A stretch of 64,000 nucleotides of DNA, taken from assembly GCA_965249815.1 (NCBI GenBank), contig CBDFMV010000003.1, positions 1,054,001-1,118,000 on the forward strand, given 5' to 3'. The DNA comes from JAJAZB01 sp965249815. Lineage in GTDB: Bacteria; Bacteroidota; Bacteroidia; Cytophagales; Spirosomataceae. The notes under the pieces are model-generated. The model had not been told where the DNA came from, searched no databases, and worked only from the letters and a program-made list of their open reading frames with translations. How positions within the stretch are numbered: position 1 is the stretch's first letter; every line of letters begins with the position of its first letter. Made by a program: the position numbers and the translations under genes. Shown here piece after piece: positions 1 through 7,799 of this stretch.

Positions 1-689
1 AACCGGCTCAGGCTGCCGCGCAGTAGTTCTTTTTTCACCGCCCTGCTTTTCTCGAAAACAACCTCGGAATAATTGTCCGCGGATTCGAGGTAAAACAAAT
101 CGGCCAGGGGCAACAGCAGGCGGTCTTTGCCGTTTTCGGCCACCAGTTCAACGGTCTGCGCCCGGTCGGAGCGTTGCTCGGCGGGCGTCAGCGGCGCGGG
201 CTGGGGCGGCTGGGCGTAGCGGTTGAGGTAGCGAAAATACTTGTACAGCGTAAAGCCCACCGCCGGAAACACCCCGATTAAGGCCGTGATGGCGATCATA
301 AACGCCAGGTGCGTGAGCCGCAAACCCTCCTGTCCAAAACCCCCGAACACCAGCCCGTTGTACACGTAATTGGCCACGCCGATGGTGACAATGTTCCAGG
401 CCGTCCCGGTGATTTCGCGGCCCACCGTCCAGTCTTCTTCCCCAAAAAAACGCGGCAGCGCCTTCGGCAGCAGGTACTGATTGACCACCAGCAGCACAAA
501 CGTAACCACGCCGTAACCCGCCAGAATGGGCACTTTGCGCGGACTTTGCCACGCGTACGCCCCAAAAGGCTGAAAAACGACGAGAAAGCCGCCGATGAAA
601 ACGCCCGCCGCCAGGCTCGTCAGCAGCGTTCGGCGCGAGGCCTCGGAGGCCGGAAAAGGCTGGCGGAGCCAGCGCAGCAGTCGGTTCAT
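1..689 (-). CDS. LytTR-domain membrane regulator, C-terminus cut by window edge
   Basis: I translated this frame directly. It starts MNRLLRWLRQPFPASEASRR and gives about 229 residues before the window ends. Roughly residues 20-150 hold four hydrophobic membrane segments. After a proline-rich linker comes the start of a LytTR DNA-binding domain, with DRLLLPLADLFYLESADNYS matching the beta-strand opening of that family. No receiver domain precedes it, so this is a membrane-anchored LytTR protein rather than a classical two-component regulator. Its ATG overlaps the stop of the upstream rhomboid gene (ATGA), so the two are probably translated together. What it senses is unknown. The DNA-binding C-terminus lies outside the window. 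Confidence 0.8.
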   Translation of the reverse strand, partial: MNRLLRWLRQPFPASEASRRTLLTSLAAGVFIGGFLVVFQPFGAYAWQSPRKVPILAGYGVVTFVLLVVNQYLLPKALPRFFGEEDWTVGREITGTAWNIVTIGVANYVYNGLVFGGFGQEGLRLTHLAFMIAITALIGVFPAVGFTLYKYFRYLNRYAQPPQPAPLTPAEQRSDRAQTVELVAENGKDRLLLPLADLFYLESADNYSEVVFEKSRAVKKELLRGSLSR

Positions 690-1315
690 CGGAACGGTCG
701 GTACGACATCACCTGCTCGAAAAAGTTGGGTACCGCTTCCGGAATTAACAGCACCACGAAGGCAATGCCGAACAGCGCCCCCCACAAGTGCGCCGAGTGG
801 TTGACGTACCCCGCGCCGCGCCGCGCTTCGTAGTACGAATAAAACACGTAGAGCGCCCCGAACAGAAACCCCGGAATGCCGATGGGAATGAAGAAAATGT
901 AAATCGGATTGAGCGGATAAAACACGATGCCCGCAAACACAATCGCCGACACCCCCCCCGACGCGCCCAGCGAATTGTAGCCGGGGTCGGCGCGGTGGCG
1001 GAAAAAACTCGGCAGGTCGGACACGACGATGGCCCCGAGGTACAGCGCCAGAAACGCCCCCTGACTCATGCCCGGTCCCAGCGCAGCGGCAAACGTTTGC
1101 TCGACCAGCCCGCCGAAAAAATACAGGCTTATCATGTTGAAAATCAGGTGGCCCCAGTCGGCGTGAATGAAACCGGAGGTCAGAAACCGTCCGTATTCGT
1201 TGTTGCGCGCCATCGCGTACGGGTTGAGCATCCAGCGGCGGAGAACGCTTTCATTTTGCCAGGCGTATAACGAGGCGGCCACGTTGACAAGAATCAGAAT
1301 CAGGGTCAGGGACAT
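686..1315 (-). CDS. Rhomboid-family intramembrane serine protease
   Basis: The 209-aa polytopic membrane protein has the rhomboid layout. There is a first membrane helix, an HxxxN-like segment in the second (HADWGHLIFNMISLYFFGG), the catalytic serine in GASGG, and the catalytic histidine in NHSAHLWGALFG. It should cleave substrates inside the membrane. Length and motif order suit the short bacterial six-helix form. The stop codon overlaps the next gene's ATG, so it forms a two-gene operon with the LytTR membrane regulator; regulated proteolysis controlling that regulator is possible but only inferred. It is transcribed divergently from the aminotransferase-fold gene at 1463. Confidence 0.9.
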   Translation of the reverse strand: MSLTLILILVNVAASLYAWQNESVLRRWMLNPYAMARNNEYGRFLTSGFIHADWGHLIFNMISLYFFGGLVEQTFAAALGPGMSQGAFLALYLGAIVVSDLPSFFRHRADPGYNSLGASGGVSAIVFAGIVFYPLNPIYIFFIPIGIPGFLFGALYVFYSYYEARRGAGYVNHSAHLWGALFGIAFVVLLIPEAVPNFFEQVMSYRPFR

Positions 1316-1462
1316 GGTTGGGAAGAACTTGTTGGTTCAAAATTGGGCAGTCCGGGGCATTTTCCCTACTTGTTCCCAGGCAGCAGGGAATTTATTCCTG
1401 CTTGATGGAGAAAGAAGCGCCGATTCTCGGTACTTTCAGTCGGTCCAATTCATCCCGTTTCC

Positions 1463-2743
1463 ATGCCTTCCCGTCGTCACTTTCTTCATCAGGCCGCCGC
1501 GCTGGCGCTCACGCCCCAGTTAAAACCGTTTTCTGACGCCTCGCTCGCCGGGTTGAGCCAGGCTTTCGCCGACCAAACGCCCGAGCAGGTGGCCCGCAAC
1601 GAAGACTACTGGGTTCCCATCCAGCAGGCGTTCACGGTTTCGCCCACGATCCTGAACCTCAACAACGGCGGCGTCAGCCCCGCCCCGAAAACCGTGCAGG
1701 ATGCCGTGGAGCGCTACAACCACTACGCCAACGAAGCGCCGAGCTACTTCATGTGGCGCATCATGGACCAGGGCCGCGAACCGCTGCGCGAGCAACTGGC
1801 GGCGTTGGCGGGCGTAAGCGCCGAGGAAATCGCCGTGAACCGCAACGCCACCGAAGCCCTCGATACCATCATTTTTGGCCTGCCGCTCCGGGCGGGCGAT
1901 GAGGTGGTGCTGTCGAAATACGACTACCCGAACATGCTCCACGCCTGGCGGCAGCGCGAACTCCGCGACGGGCTGAAACTGCGCTACGTCAATGTGAAAT
2001 TTCCGTCGGAAAGCGAAACCGAACTGACCGACGCCTACGTCGAGCAGTTTTCGGCCAAAACGAAGGTGGTTCACCTGACGCACCTCGTCAACTGGACCGG
2101 CCAGATTCTGCCTGTGGCGCGGATTGCCCGCGAGGCCCGCAAGCGCGGCATCGAAGTACTCGTCGATGGCGCGCACAGTTTCGCCCACCTCGACTACAAA
2201 ATTCCCGAACTGGAGTGCGATTACTTCGGCACCAGCCTCCACAAGTGGCTCTGCGCGCCGATTGGGTCGGGGATGCTGTGGATGAAGAAGGAGAAGATCG
2301 CGTCGGTTTTCCCGCTCATCGCCAATGACAAGCCGCAGTCGGACAACATCCGTAAGTTCGAGAACCTCGGCACGCGGTCGTTTCCCATCGAGCAGGGCGT
2401 GGCGCAGGCGGTGCGGTTTCACCAGGCCATCGGCACGCCCCGCAAGCGCGAGCGGCTGTTTTTCCTGAAAAATTACTGGGCGGAAAAAGCCGCACAACTG
2501 CCCGGCGTGAAGCTGTTCACGTCGCTAAAAAAAGACTTTTCCGGGGCTATTTGCCTGTTCGGCATCGAGGGCCTGGAACCGGCCCAGGTGGAAGGGCAAC
2601 TGCTCGGCCGCTTCAAGATTCACACCTCGCCGACCGTCTGGGAAGACATCAGGGGCGTGCGCGTAACGCCCCACATTTACACCACCCTGCCCGACCTCGA
2701 CCGCCTCGTTGACGCGGTGGGAAAACTGGCCCGGCGGGCGTAA
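1463..2743 (+). CDS. Class-V aminotransferase-fold PLP enzyme with Tat-like leader
   Basis: The 426-aa protein starts with a twin-arginine-like leader (SRRHFLHQAAALAL), which suggests export after folding. The rest is a fold-type I PLP enzyme of aminotransferase class V. The PLP-binding aspartate lies in LVDGAHSFAHLD and the Schiff-base lysine in FGTSLHKWLCAPIG. It resembles the isopenicillin-N-epimerase/cysteine-desulfurase-like branch, whose members vary widely in reaction, so I do not assign a substrate. It stands alone in a forward transcript after a divergent 147-bp gap shared with the rhomboid gene. Confidence 0.88.
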   Translation: MPSRRHFLHQAAALALTPQLKPFSDASLAGLSQAFADQTPEQVARNEDYWVPIQQAFTVSPTILNLNNGGVSPAPKTVQDAVERYNHYANEAPSYFMWRIMDQGREPLREQLAALAGVSAEEIAVNRNATEALDTIIFGLPLRAGDEVVLSKYDYPNMLHAWRQRELRDGLKLRYVNVKFPSESETELTDAYVEQFSAKTKVVHLTHLVNWTGQILPVARIAREARKRGIEVLVDGAHSFAHLDYKIPELECDYFGTSLHKWLCAPIGSGMLWMKKEKIASVFPLIANDKPQSDNIRKFENLGTRSFPIEQGVAQAVRFHQAIGTPRKRERLFFLKNYWAEKAAQLPGVKLFTSLKKDFSGAICLFGIEGLEPAQVEGQLLGRFKIHTSPTVWEDIRGVRVTPHIYTTLPDLDRLVDAVGKLARRA

Positions 2744-2804
2744 GCCAGTTGATTTTGCCAAACGGAGTCGGTAGTATTGAATCCCCAACCCACCCTCCGA
2801 ACCG

Positions 2805-3770
2805 ATGAAGTCCAAATCCGTCGATGGCCTCAACATCGCCCTCATGCTGCTTTCGGGCGGACTGGCGTTCTGGGCACCGTTCGAGTTGTTTCTGTTTTCC
2901 TACGCCGTCATCGGGCCACTGCATTATTTGACGGAAATCAACTGGCTGCACAACCGGAACTTCTTCGCCACGAGCCGGGTGGATTACTGGATCATGTTTC
3001 TGCTCGGCGTGCTGTTGTTTTTGTTCACATTTTTCGTGAAAGGCTACGGCGATTTGGTAAACGTGCTGTTTTTCGTGGCGTTTTTTTACGGCCTGAGCAT
3101 TGTACTGCTTACCCGGTTTTCGCACCGTTTTCTGCTGTTGCTCGCCGCGTTTTTTATCGGCTGGCTTTTTCAGAAAACGCCAGTGCTCGTGTTCGTCTTC
3201 GGGCTGCTCGTCCCGACGCTCATCCACGTGTTTTTGTTCACCGGCCTTTTCATTTTACACGGTGCCCTGCGGAGCAAAAGTTTGCTGGGTATGCTGTCGC
3301 TGGGGGTGTTCGTGGCCTGCGCGATGAGCTTCTTCGTGTGGCAACCGGCGTGGCCGTACAAAGTGTCGGGTTACGCCGAAAAAGCGCTGATCGACAGCAC
3401 ATTCGTTAACCTCAACGGGTCGTTGTTCAACCTTTTCAACCTCGGTCCTTCCAACCACTACACCGTGTTCGAGTCGAGCGTCGGGTTGAGCATTATGCGG
3501 TTTATCGCCTTTGCGTACACGTACCACTACCTGAACTGGTTTTCCAAGATTCAGGTCATCAAATGGCACCACGTGCCGCGCCAGCAGTTGCTGCTCGTTT
3601 TGGCCATCTGGGTGGCGTCGGTGGGGTTGTACGCCTACAATTACTACTGGGGCCTGATTGCGCTCTACCTGATGAGCCTGATGCACGTCTTCATGGAATT
3701 GCCGCTCAATTTCCGCTCCATGTCGGGCATTGCGGTCGAGGTACGGAAGCTGGCGGTGGGCCGGGCGTGA
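2805..3770 (+). CDS. Uncharacterised polytopic membrane protein with conserved-looking histidines
   Basis: The 321-aa protein is hydrophobic along its length, with about 8-9 predicted membrane helices. I do not recognise a named family. Histidines sit at helix ends in PLHYLTEINWLHNRNFF, FAYTYHYLNWFSK, KWHHVPR and SLMHVFMELPLNF. This pattern recalls membrane metalloenzymes that use histidine clusters, such as carotenoid-cleaving Brp/Blh proteins, but the resemblance is only suggestive. It follows the PLP enzyme by 61 bp on the same strand, so co-transcription is likely. Confidence 0.72.
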   Translation: MKSKSVDGLNIALMLLSGGLAFWAPFELFLFSYAVIGPLHYLTEINWLHNRNFFATSRVDYWIMFLLGVLLFLFTFFVKGYGDLVNVLFFVAFFYGLSIVLLTRFSHRFLLLLAAFFIGWLFQKTPVLVFVFGLLVPTLIHVFLFTGLFILHGALRSKSLLGMLSLGVFVACAMSFFVWQPAWPYKVSGYAEKALIDSTFVNLNGSLFNLFNLGPSNHYTVFESSVGLSIMRFIAFAYTYHYLNWFSKIQVIKWHHVPRQQLLLVLAIWVASVGLYAYNYYWGLIALYLMSLMHVFMELPLNFRSMSGIAVEVRKLAVGRA

Positions 3771-3812
3771 TGTTTTCGTTAAACACAAATTAACGTTGTT
3801 TTCACTACGAGA

Positions 3813-4061
3813 ATGGCTTTTGCTTTTTCCCGCCACGCCGAAGAACAAATGGAATTGCGCGGCATCACGCACGAGCAAGTGGAAACCGTACTTCGCGCAC
3901 CTGACCGCCTGATTCGGGAAGAGCAAGGCCAGGTTGTTTACCAAAAAGTGATTTTTCCGGAAAATGAACCGTACCTTATTCGGGTGTTTGTGAATGCAGA
4001 GAAAGACCCGCCGTTTGTAAAAACTGTTTACCGGACCTCCAAAATCGCCAAATACCAATGA
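3813..4061 (+). CDS. DUF4258 small protein
   Basis: The 82-aa protein fits the DUF4258 pattern: an N-terminal FSRHAEEQMELRGIT helix with the conserved His and Arg-Gly-Ile, then a beta-hairpin and a closing VKTVYRTSKIAKY strand. DUF4258 proteins are compact, RelE/HigB-sized proteins often found beside a small partner, and are suspected toxins. The stop overlaps the ATG of the DUF2283 gene (ATGA), so the two are a coupled pair. A toxin-antitoxin role is inferred from size and arrangement and is not shown by the sequence. Confidence 0.8.
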   Translation: MAFAFSRHAEEQMELRGITHEQVETVLRAPDRLIREEQGQVVYQKVIFPENEPYLIRVFVNAEKDPPFVKTVYRTSKIAKYQ

Positions 4062-4255
4062 AAGTTAAATACGACCAGGAAACCGACATCCTGTACATCC
4101 GCCTCAATGAGGCCCCAATTCAGGAAAGCGATGAAGATAAACCCGGCGTTATTCTTGACTACGCCGCCGACGGAAGTTTAGTCGGAATTGAAATTCTCCA
4201 AGCCTCACGGCGCACCAACCAACCGGCCATCGTCGAGCACGAAGTGGCTGCCTGA
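4058..4255 (+). CDS. DUF2283 small protein
   Basis: The 65-aa protein matches DUF2283: an opening MKVKYDQETDILYIRL, a central VILDYAADGSLVGIEIL strand pair, and an acidic tail. It is the downstream partner of the DUF4258 gene, with a 4-bp overlap. DUF4258-DUF2283 gene pairs recur in bacterial genomes and are often proposed as toxin-antitoxin modules. The family has no established biochemical function that I know of. Confidence 0.82.
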   Translation: MKVKYDQETDILYIRLNEAPIQESDEDKPGVILDYAADGSLVGIEILQASRRTNQPAIVEHEVAA

Positions 4256-4266
4256 ACGAATGCGGT

Positions 4267-5238
4267 TCACCGTTCCCGCCCAATCAGCCCTTCGGCAAAC
4301 GCCCGCAGCGTGGCTTTGCGCTGCGGTTCGGCGGATAGCTCATCGAGGAGTTGGAAGGCAGTCGAAAAATAGCGGTTCATCAGCGTCTCGGCGGTTTCGG
4401 CCACGCCGAGTTCGTCGTAAATGGCCGTAACGGCCTCTACTTTTTGTACCGGGTTGTACTCCCGCGCGGCCAGCCACCGGAGCAGTTCGGCGCGGGTGGC
4501 GCCCTGGGCTTTTTCGAGGGCGTCGATGAGCAGGAAGGTCTTTTTGTTCGCCAGAATGTCGCCGCCGACCAGCTTGCCAAACTTATCGGGCTGGCCGTAC
4601 ACGTCGAGGTAGTCGTCTTTCAACTGAAACCCCAGGCCGATGTTCTGCCCGATTTGCCGCAGCGCGGAGGCTTGCGCTTCGTCGGCCCGACCGAGTATGG
4701 CACCCAGTTCAAGCGCAAAACCGAGCAGGACGGCGGTTTTCAGCCGAATCATTTCGAGGTATTCCGCCTCGCTGACGGTGGCACGGGTTTCAAAATTCAT
4801 GTCCCACTGCTGGCCTTCGCACACCTCGGCGGCGGTGCGGTTGAAGCGCCGCAGCACGGGTTGGAGCAGGTTGGGGTCCACGTCGAGGAGCAGTTCGTAA
4901 GCCTGCACGAGCATCACGTCGCCCGAAAGAATGCCCACGTTTTCGTTCCACTTTTCGTGCACGGTGGGCTGGCCGCGCCGGAGCGGGGCGTTGTCCATGA
5001 TGTCGTCGTGCATGAGCGTGAAGTTGTGGAACACCTCCACGGCAATGGCCGGGTGGAGGGATTTCTGCCAGTCGTCGGTGAAGAGCGCCGTGCCCATCAG
5101 CGTCAGCACGGGCCGCAGGCGCTTGCCGCCGAGGGCCATCAGGTAGCGGATGGGTTCGTACAATTCGGGCGGTTGCTCGCCGTAGCGCTGGCGGGCAATT
5201 TCAACGTCGAGGGCTTGCAGGAAAAGCGATGGGGTCAT
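4267..5238 (-). CDS. Polyprenyl (all-trans) diphosphate synthase
   Basis: The 323-aa protein has both aspartate-rich motifs of trans-isoprenyl diphosphate synthases. The first is in LMHDDIMDNAPLRRGQPTVH (DDxxD plus the RR pair) and the second in FQLKDDYLDVYG. The upstream GGKRLRP segment binds isopentenyl diphosphate. The enzyme condenses IPP with allylic diphosphates to make C15-C40+ chains for quinones, carotenoids or cell-wall carrier lipid. Chain length cannot be told safely here. It is divergent from the exonuclease at 5301, and its 3' end faces the DUF2283 gene 11 bp away. Confidence 0.92.
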   Translation of the reverse strand: MTPSLFLQALDVEIARQRYGEQPPELYEPIRYLMALGGKRLRPVLTLMGTALFTDDWQKSLHPAIAVEVFHNFTLMHDDIMDNAPLRRGQPTVHEKWNENVGILSGDVMLVQAYELLLDVDPNLLQPVLRRFNRTAAEVCEGQQWDMNFETRATVSEAEYLEMIRLKTAVLLGFALELGAILGRADEAQASALRQIGQNIGLGFQLKDDYLDVYGQPDKFGKLVGGDILANKKTFLLIDALEKAQGATRAELLRWLAAREYNPVQKVEAVTAIYDELGVAETAETLMNRYFSTAFQLLDELSAEPQRKATLRAFAEGLIGRER

Positions 5239-5268
5239 TCCGGGAAGGAGAGTTGCCGCAAATTTGGC

Positions 5269-5276
5269 TAATTTTG
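5269..5276 (+). promoter_or_regulatory. Bacteroidota -7 like element upstream of exonuclease
   Basis: TAATTTTG fits the Bacteroidota -7 consensus TAnnTTTG and lies 24 nt before the exonuclease ATG at 5301. No TTG sits at the ideal -33 distance, so the call is moderate. It supports the ATG at 5301 over the longer upstream reading, because a start at 5229 would put the promoter inside the gene. Confidence 0.45.
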
Positions 5277-5300
5277 CCCACTTTGTTCATCAACCCGCTC

Positions 5301-6113
5301 ATGCGCCATTCGCTCAACCTTCGCAAACCCCTCGCTTTTTTCGACCTCGAAACCACCGGCGTCAACGTCGCCCGCGACCGCATCGTGGAAATCAGCATCG
5401 CCAGAGCAATGCCAGGCGGCGAGGTGGTCGTGAAAACCAAGCGCATCAACCCCACCATCCCGATTCCGCTGGAGGCCAGCCTCGTCCACGGCATTTACGA
5501 TGCCGACGTGGCCGACGCGCCCACGTTTAAAGCCGTAGCCCGCTCACTGGCCCAGTTTCTCGACGGTTGCGACCTGGCGGGGTTCAATTCCAACCGCTTC
5601 GACGTGCCGATGCTGGTGGAGGAATTCCTGCGGGCCGAGGTGGATTTTGACCTGAAAAACCGCCGCCTTATCGACGCCCAGCGCATTTACCACCTCATGG
5701 AACCGCGCAACCTGGCGGCGGCGTATAAATTTTACTGCGGAAAAACGCTCGAAAACGCGCACTCCGCCGAGGCCGATACCCTGGCCACGCTCGAAATCCT
5801 GGACGCCCAGGTGCGGCATTATGAAGGCGTGAAAGTGGTGGATGCCAAAGGCCAGGAAACTGAACCTGTGCGCAACGACATGGACGCGTTGCACGAAATC
5901 ACCGCCGCCCGACTGGTGGATTTTGCGCAGCGCATGAAATTCGACCCTGACGGGCGCGAGCTGTTCAACTTCGGCAAACACACCGGCAAGCCCGTCGTGG
6001 AGGTGCTCAAGGCTGAACCCTCGTACTACGACTGGATGATGAAGGGCGATTTCCCGCTCGACACGAAGCGAAAACTGACGGAAATCAAGCTGCGGGAGTT
6101 CAACCGGCGGTAG
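5301..6113 (+). CDS. 3'-5' exonuclease, DnaQ/epsilon-like (RNase T/DEDDh fold)
   Basis: The 270-aa protein begins MRHSLNLRKPLAFFDLETTG, with Exo I (DLETTG, DxE) at once. Exo II follows in GFNSNRFDVPML and Exo III in HSAEADTLATLEIL (HxAxxD), so all catalytic acids of a DEDDh exonuclease are present. After the nuclease domain a C-terminal piece, FNFGKHTGKPVVEVL, resembles a DUF3820-like 'GKH.GK' module often attached to such nucleases. The open frame extends upstream to 5229, but that stretch holds the promoter element and overlaps the divergent synthase, so I chose 5301. Its role is DNA or RNA end trimming; it is not the polymerase proofreading subunit by context. Confidence 0.9.
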   Translation: MRHSLNLRKPLAFFDLETTGVNVARDRIVEISIARAMPGGEVVVKTKRINPTIPIPLEASLVHGIYDADVADAPTFKAVARSLAQFLDGCDLAGFNSNRFDVPMLVEEFLRAEVDFDLKNRRLIDAQRIYHLMEPRNLAAAYKFYCGKTLENAHSAEADTLATLEILDAQVRHYEGVKVVDAKGQETEPVRNDMDALHEITAARLVDFAQRMKFDPDGRELFNFGKHTGKPVVEVLKAEPSYYDWMMKGDFPLDTKRKLTEIKLREFNRR

Positions 6114-6125
6114 TCCCGAAAACGT

Positions 6126-6156
6126 TTTGTTAAATGCCGACCCGCCCGTACTTTTG
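6126..6156 (+). promoter_or_regulatory. Promoter for small lipoprotein gene
   Basis: TTTG at 6126-6129 and TACTTTTG at 6149-6156 are separated by 19 nt, matching the Bacteroidota sigma-A consensus TTTG-N19-TAnnTTTG. The element lies 26 nt before the ATG at 6183. Confidence 0.7.
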
Positions 6157-6182
6157 CCCCAATTCCGATGAACCCTTGAGCA

Positions 6183-6437
6183 ATGACGCGCAAAAATAGC
6201 TTTACCCTCGCCCTCGTGTGCGCTTCGGCGCTGGTGTTGACCGCCTGCGACTACCAGAAAAACAACACCATCAAGCAAAAAGATTACCGCGCGGGCGACG
6301 AGTACATCTACGGCGTTCACCCCGACAGCGCGGCCCGCCAGACCAAAAACAAGTACACCCCGAAACCGGAGAACGAAGCCCGCGCGGCTAAAATCCGGGA
6401 GAAATTATTCGGCCAGACCAACGCCGCTGGCAATTGA
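6183..6437 (+). CDS. Small lipoprotein of unknown function
   Basis: The 84-aa protein has a lysine/arginine start, a hydrophobic core and a lipobox (LTAC), so it should be lipid-anchored after cleavage before Cys-22. The mature part is short, charged and probably unstructured. It forms a single-gene transcript, with its own consensus promoter just upstream and a strong rho-independent terminator at 6460. No function is recognised. Confidence 0.8.
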   Translation: MTRKNSFTLALVCASALVLTACDYQKNNTIKQKDYRAGDEYIYGVHPDSAARQTKNKYTPKPENEARAAKIREKLFGQTNAAGN

Positions 6438-6459
6438 ATTCACTGATTTGTCGTTTGGA

Positions 6460-6487
6460 GCGAGGCCCGTGCGGGCCTCGCTTTTTT
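6460..6487 (+). terminator. Rho-independent terminator
   Basis: A perfect 10-bp GC-rich stem (gcgaggcccg / cgggcctcgc) with a 2-nt spacer is followed directly by six T residues. It closes the small lipoprotein gene. Confidence 0.9.
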
Positions 6488-6641
6488 GATTTTTGGGCGG
6501 GATTGTCTAATTTTCGCGGCCTTTTTTGGCCGAAAATCAGGTTTTAGTCCAATTCGCTGCCGCCGTAGCAAGATTTTTGCATACTCCGGCAGTGACCTAC
6601 TCAGGAACCCCGCTTCCTACGTACTTCTTTCCAACTGATCC

Positions 6642-7715
6642 ATGAACATTGCTTTGGTAACCGGCTCGGCGGGCCTCATCGGCAGCGAAGCCGTCGCTTT
6701 TTTCTCCGATAAATTCGACCTTGTCGTTGGCATTGACAACAACCTGCGCCAGTACTTCTTCGGCCCGGAGGCGTCCACCGAGTGGAACCGTGACCGCCTG
6801 CAAGACCGCTTCGCCAACTACGCTCACCGCGCCGCCGACATTCGCTCGGTTGAGCAACTGAGCCAGATTTTCCAGGAATTCGGCACCGACATTAAACTGG
6901 TGCTCCACACCGCCGCCCAGCCCAGCCACGACTGGGCCGCCCGCGAACCGTTCACCGACTTTTCGGTCAATGCCACCGGTACGCTCAACGTGCTGGAAAT
7001 GACCCGCCAACACTGCCCCGAGGCCGTGTTTATTTTCACCTCGACCAACAAAGTGTACGGCGACAATCCCAACTTTCTGCCGCTGGTTGAGACCGAAACG
7101 CGCTGGGAAATAGCCGCTGACCACCCGTATTTTGAAAATGGCATCGACGAACACCTGAGCATCGACCACACCAAACACTCGCTCTTCGGGGCCAGCAAAG
7201 TAGCCGCCGACGTGCTGGTGCAGGAGTATGGCCGCTATTTTGGGATGAAAACCGGCGTGTTCCGGGGCGGCTGCCTCACCGGCCCCAACCACTCCGGCGC
7301 GCAATTGCACGGATTCCTGAGTTATTTGATGAAATGCGCCATCATGGGGACGCCCTACACCATTTTCGGTTACAAAGGCAAGCAGGTGCGCGACAACATC
7401 CACAGCTACGATTTGGTGAATATGTTCTGGCACTTTTACCAGAACCCGCGCGCCGGGGAAGTGTACAACGCGGGCGGCGGGCGCTACGCCAACTGCTCGA
7501 TGATCGAGGCCATCGCCGTGTGCGAACAGATTTCGGGCAACAAGCTGAACGTAAGCTATTCGGATACCAACCGCGTCGGCGACCACATCTGGTACGTGAG
7601 CGATTTGTCGAAATTCAAAAGCCACTACCCCGGCTGGAACTGGACCTACGATTTGCAGGAAACCCTCGTGCAGATTCACGACGGCATGGTGGCCCGGCTG
7701 GGCGTGCAGGCGTAG
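6642..7715 (+). CDS. NAD-dependent NDP-sugar epimerase, CDP-paratose 2-epimerase-like
   Basis: The 357-aa extended short-chain dehydrogenase has TGSAGLIG for NAD binding at the N-terminus, STNKVYG for the catalytic Ser/Thr region, and the closing YNAGGG and RVGDHIWYVSDLSK segments of sugar epimerases. The overall pattern resembles CDP-paratose/tyvelose 2-epimerases, which invert C2 of a nucleotide-activated deoxysugar. The usual YxxxK catalytic pair reads FGASK, so the tyrosine is replaced by phenylalanine. This may be a subfamily trait or a sign of altered chemistry. It opens the surface-glycan locus, with two transferases directly downstream. Confidence 0.85.
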   Translation: MNIALVTGSAGLIGSEAVAFFSDKFDLVVGIDNNLRQYFFGPEASTEWNRDRLQDRFANYAHRAADIRSVEQLSQIFQEFGTDIKLVLHTAAQPSHDWAAREPFTDFSVNATGTLNVLEMTRQHCPEAVFIFTSTNKVYGDNPNFLPLVETETRWEIAADHPYFENGIDEHLSIDHTKHSLFGASKVAADVLVQEYGRYFGMKTGVFRGGCLTGPNHSGAQLHGFLSYLMKCAIMGTPYTIFGYKGKQVRDNIHSYDLVNMFWHFYQNPRAGEVYNAGGGRYANCSMIEAIAVCEQISGNKLNVSYSDTNRVGDHIWYVSDLSKFKSHYPGWNWTYDLQETLVQIHDGMVARLGVQA

Positions 7716-7724
7716 ATTTGAGGG

Positions 7725-7791
7725 TAAAGTGGAAAGTGTAAAGATGTTTTCGCTGATTCACTTTGCATTTTTCACTTTACACTTTTCACTT
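7725..7791 (+). repeat. Heptamer-repeat hairpin before the GT2 gene
   Basis: The arms at 7727-7743 and 7775-7791 pair over 17 bp with one mismatch. Each arm is built of degenerate 7-nt units (gtaaagt/ggaaagt and ttttcac/tttacac). It ends 8 nt before the GTG start at 7800, so folding in RNA would affect the start region. Confidence 0.75.
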
Positions 7792-7799
7792 GGCTGTTA

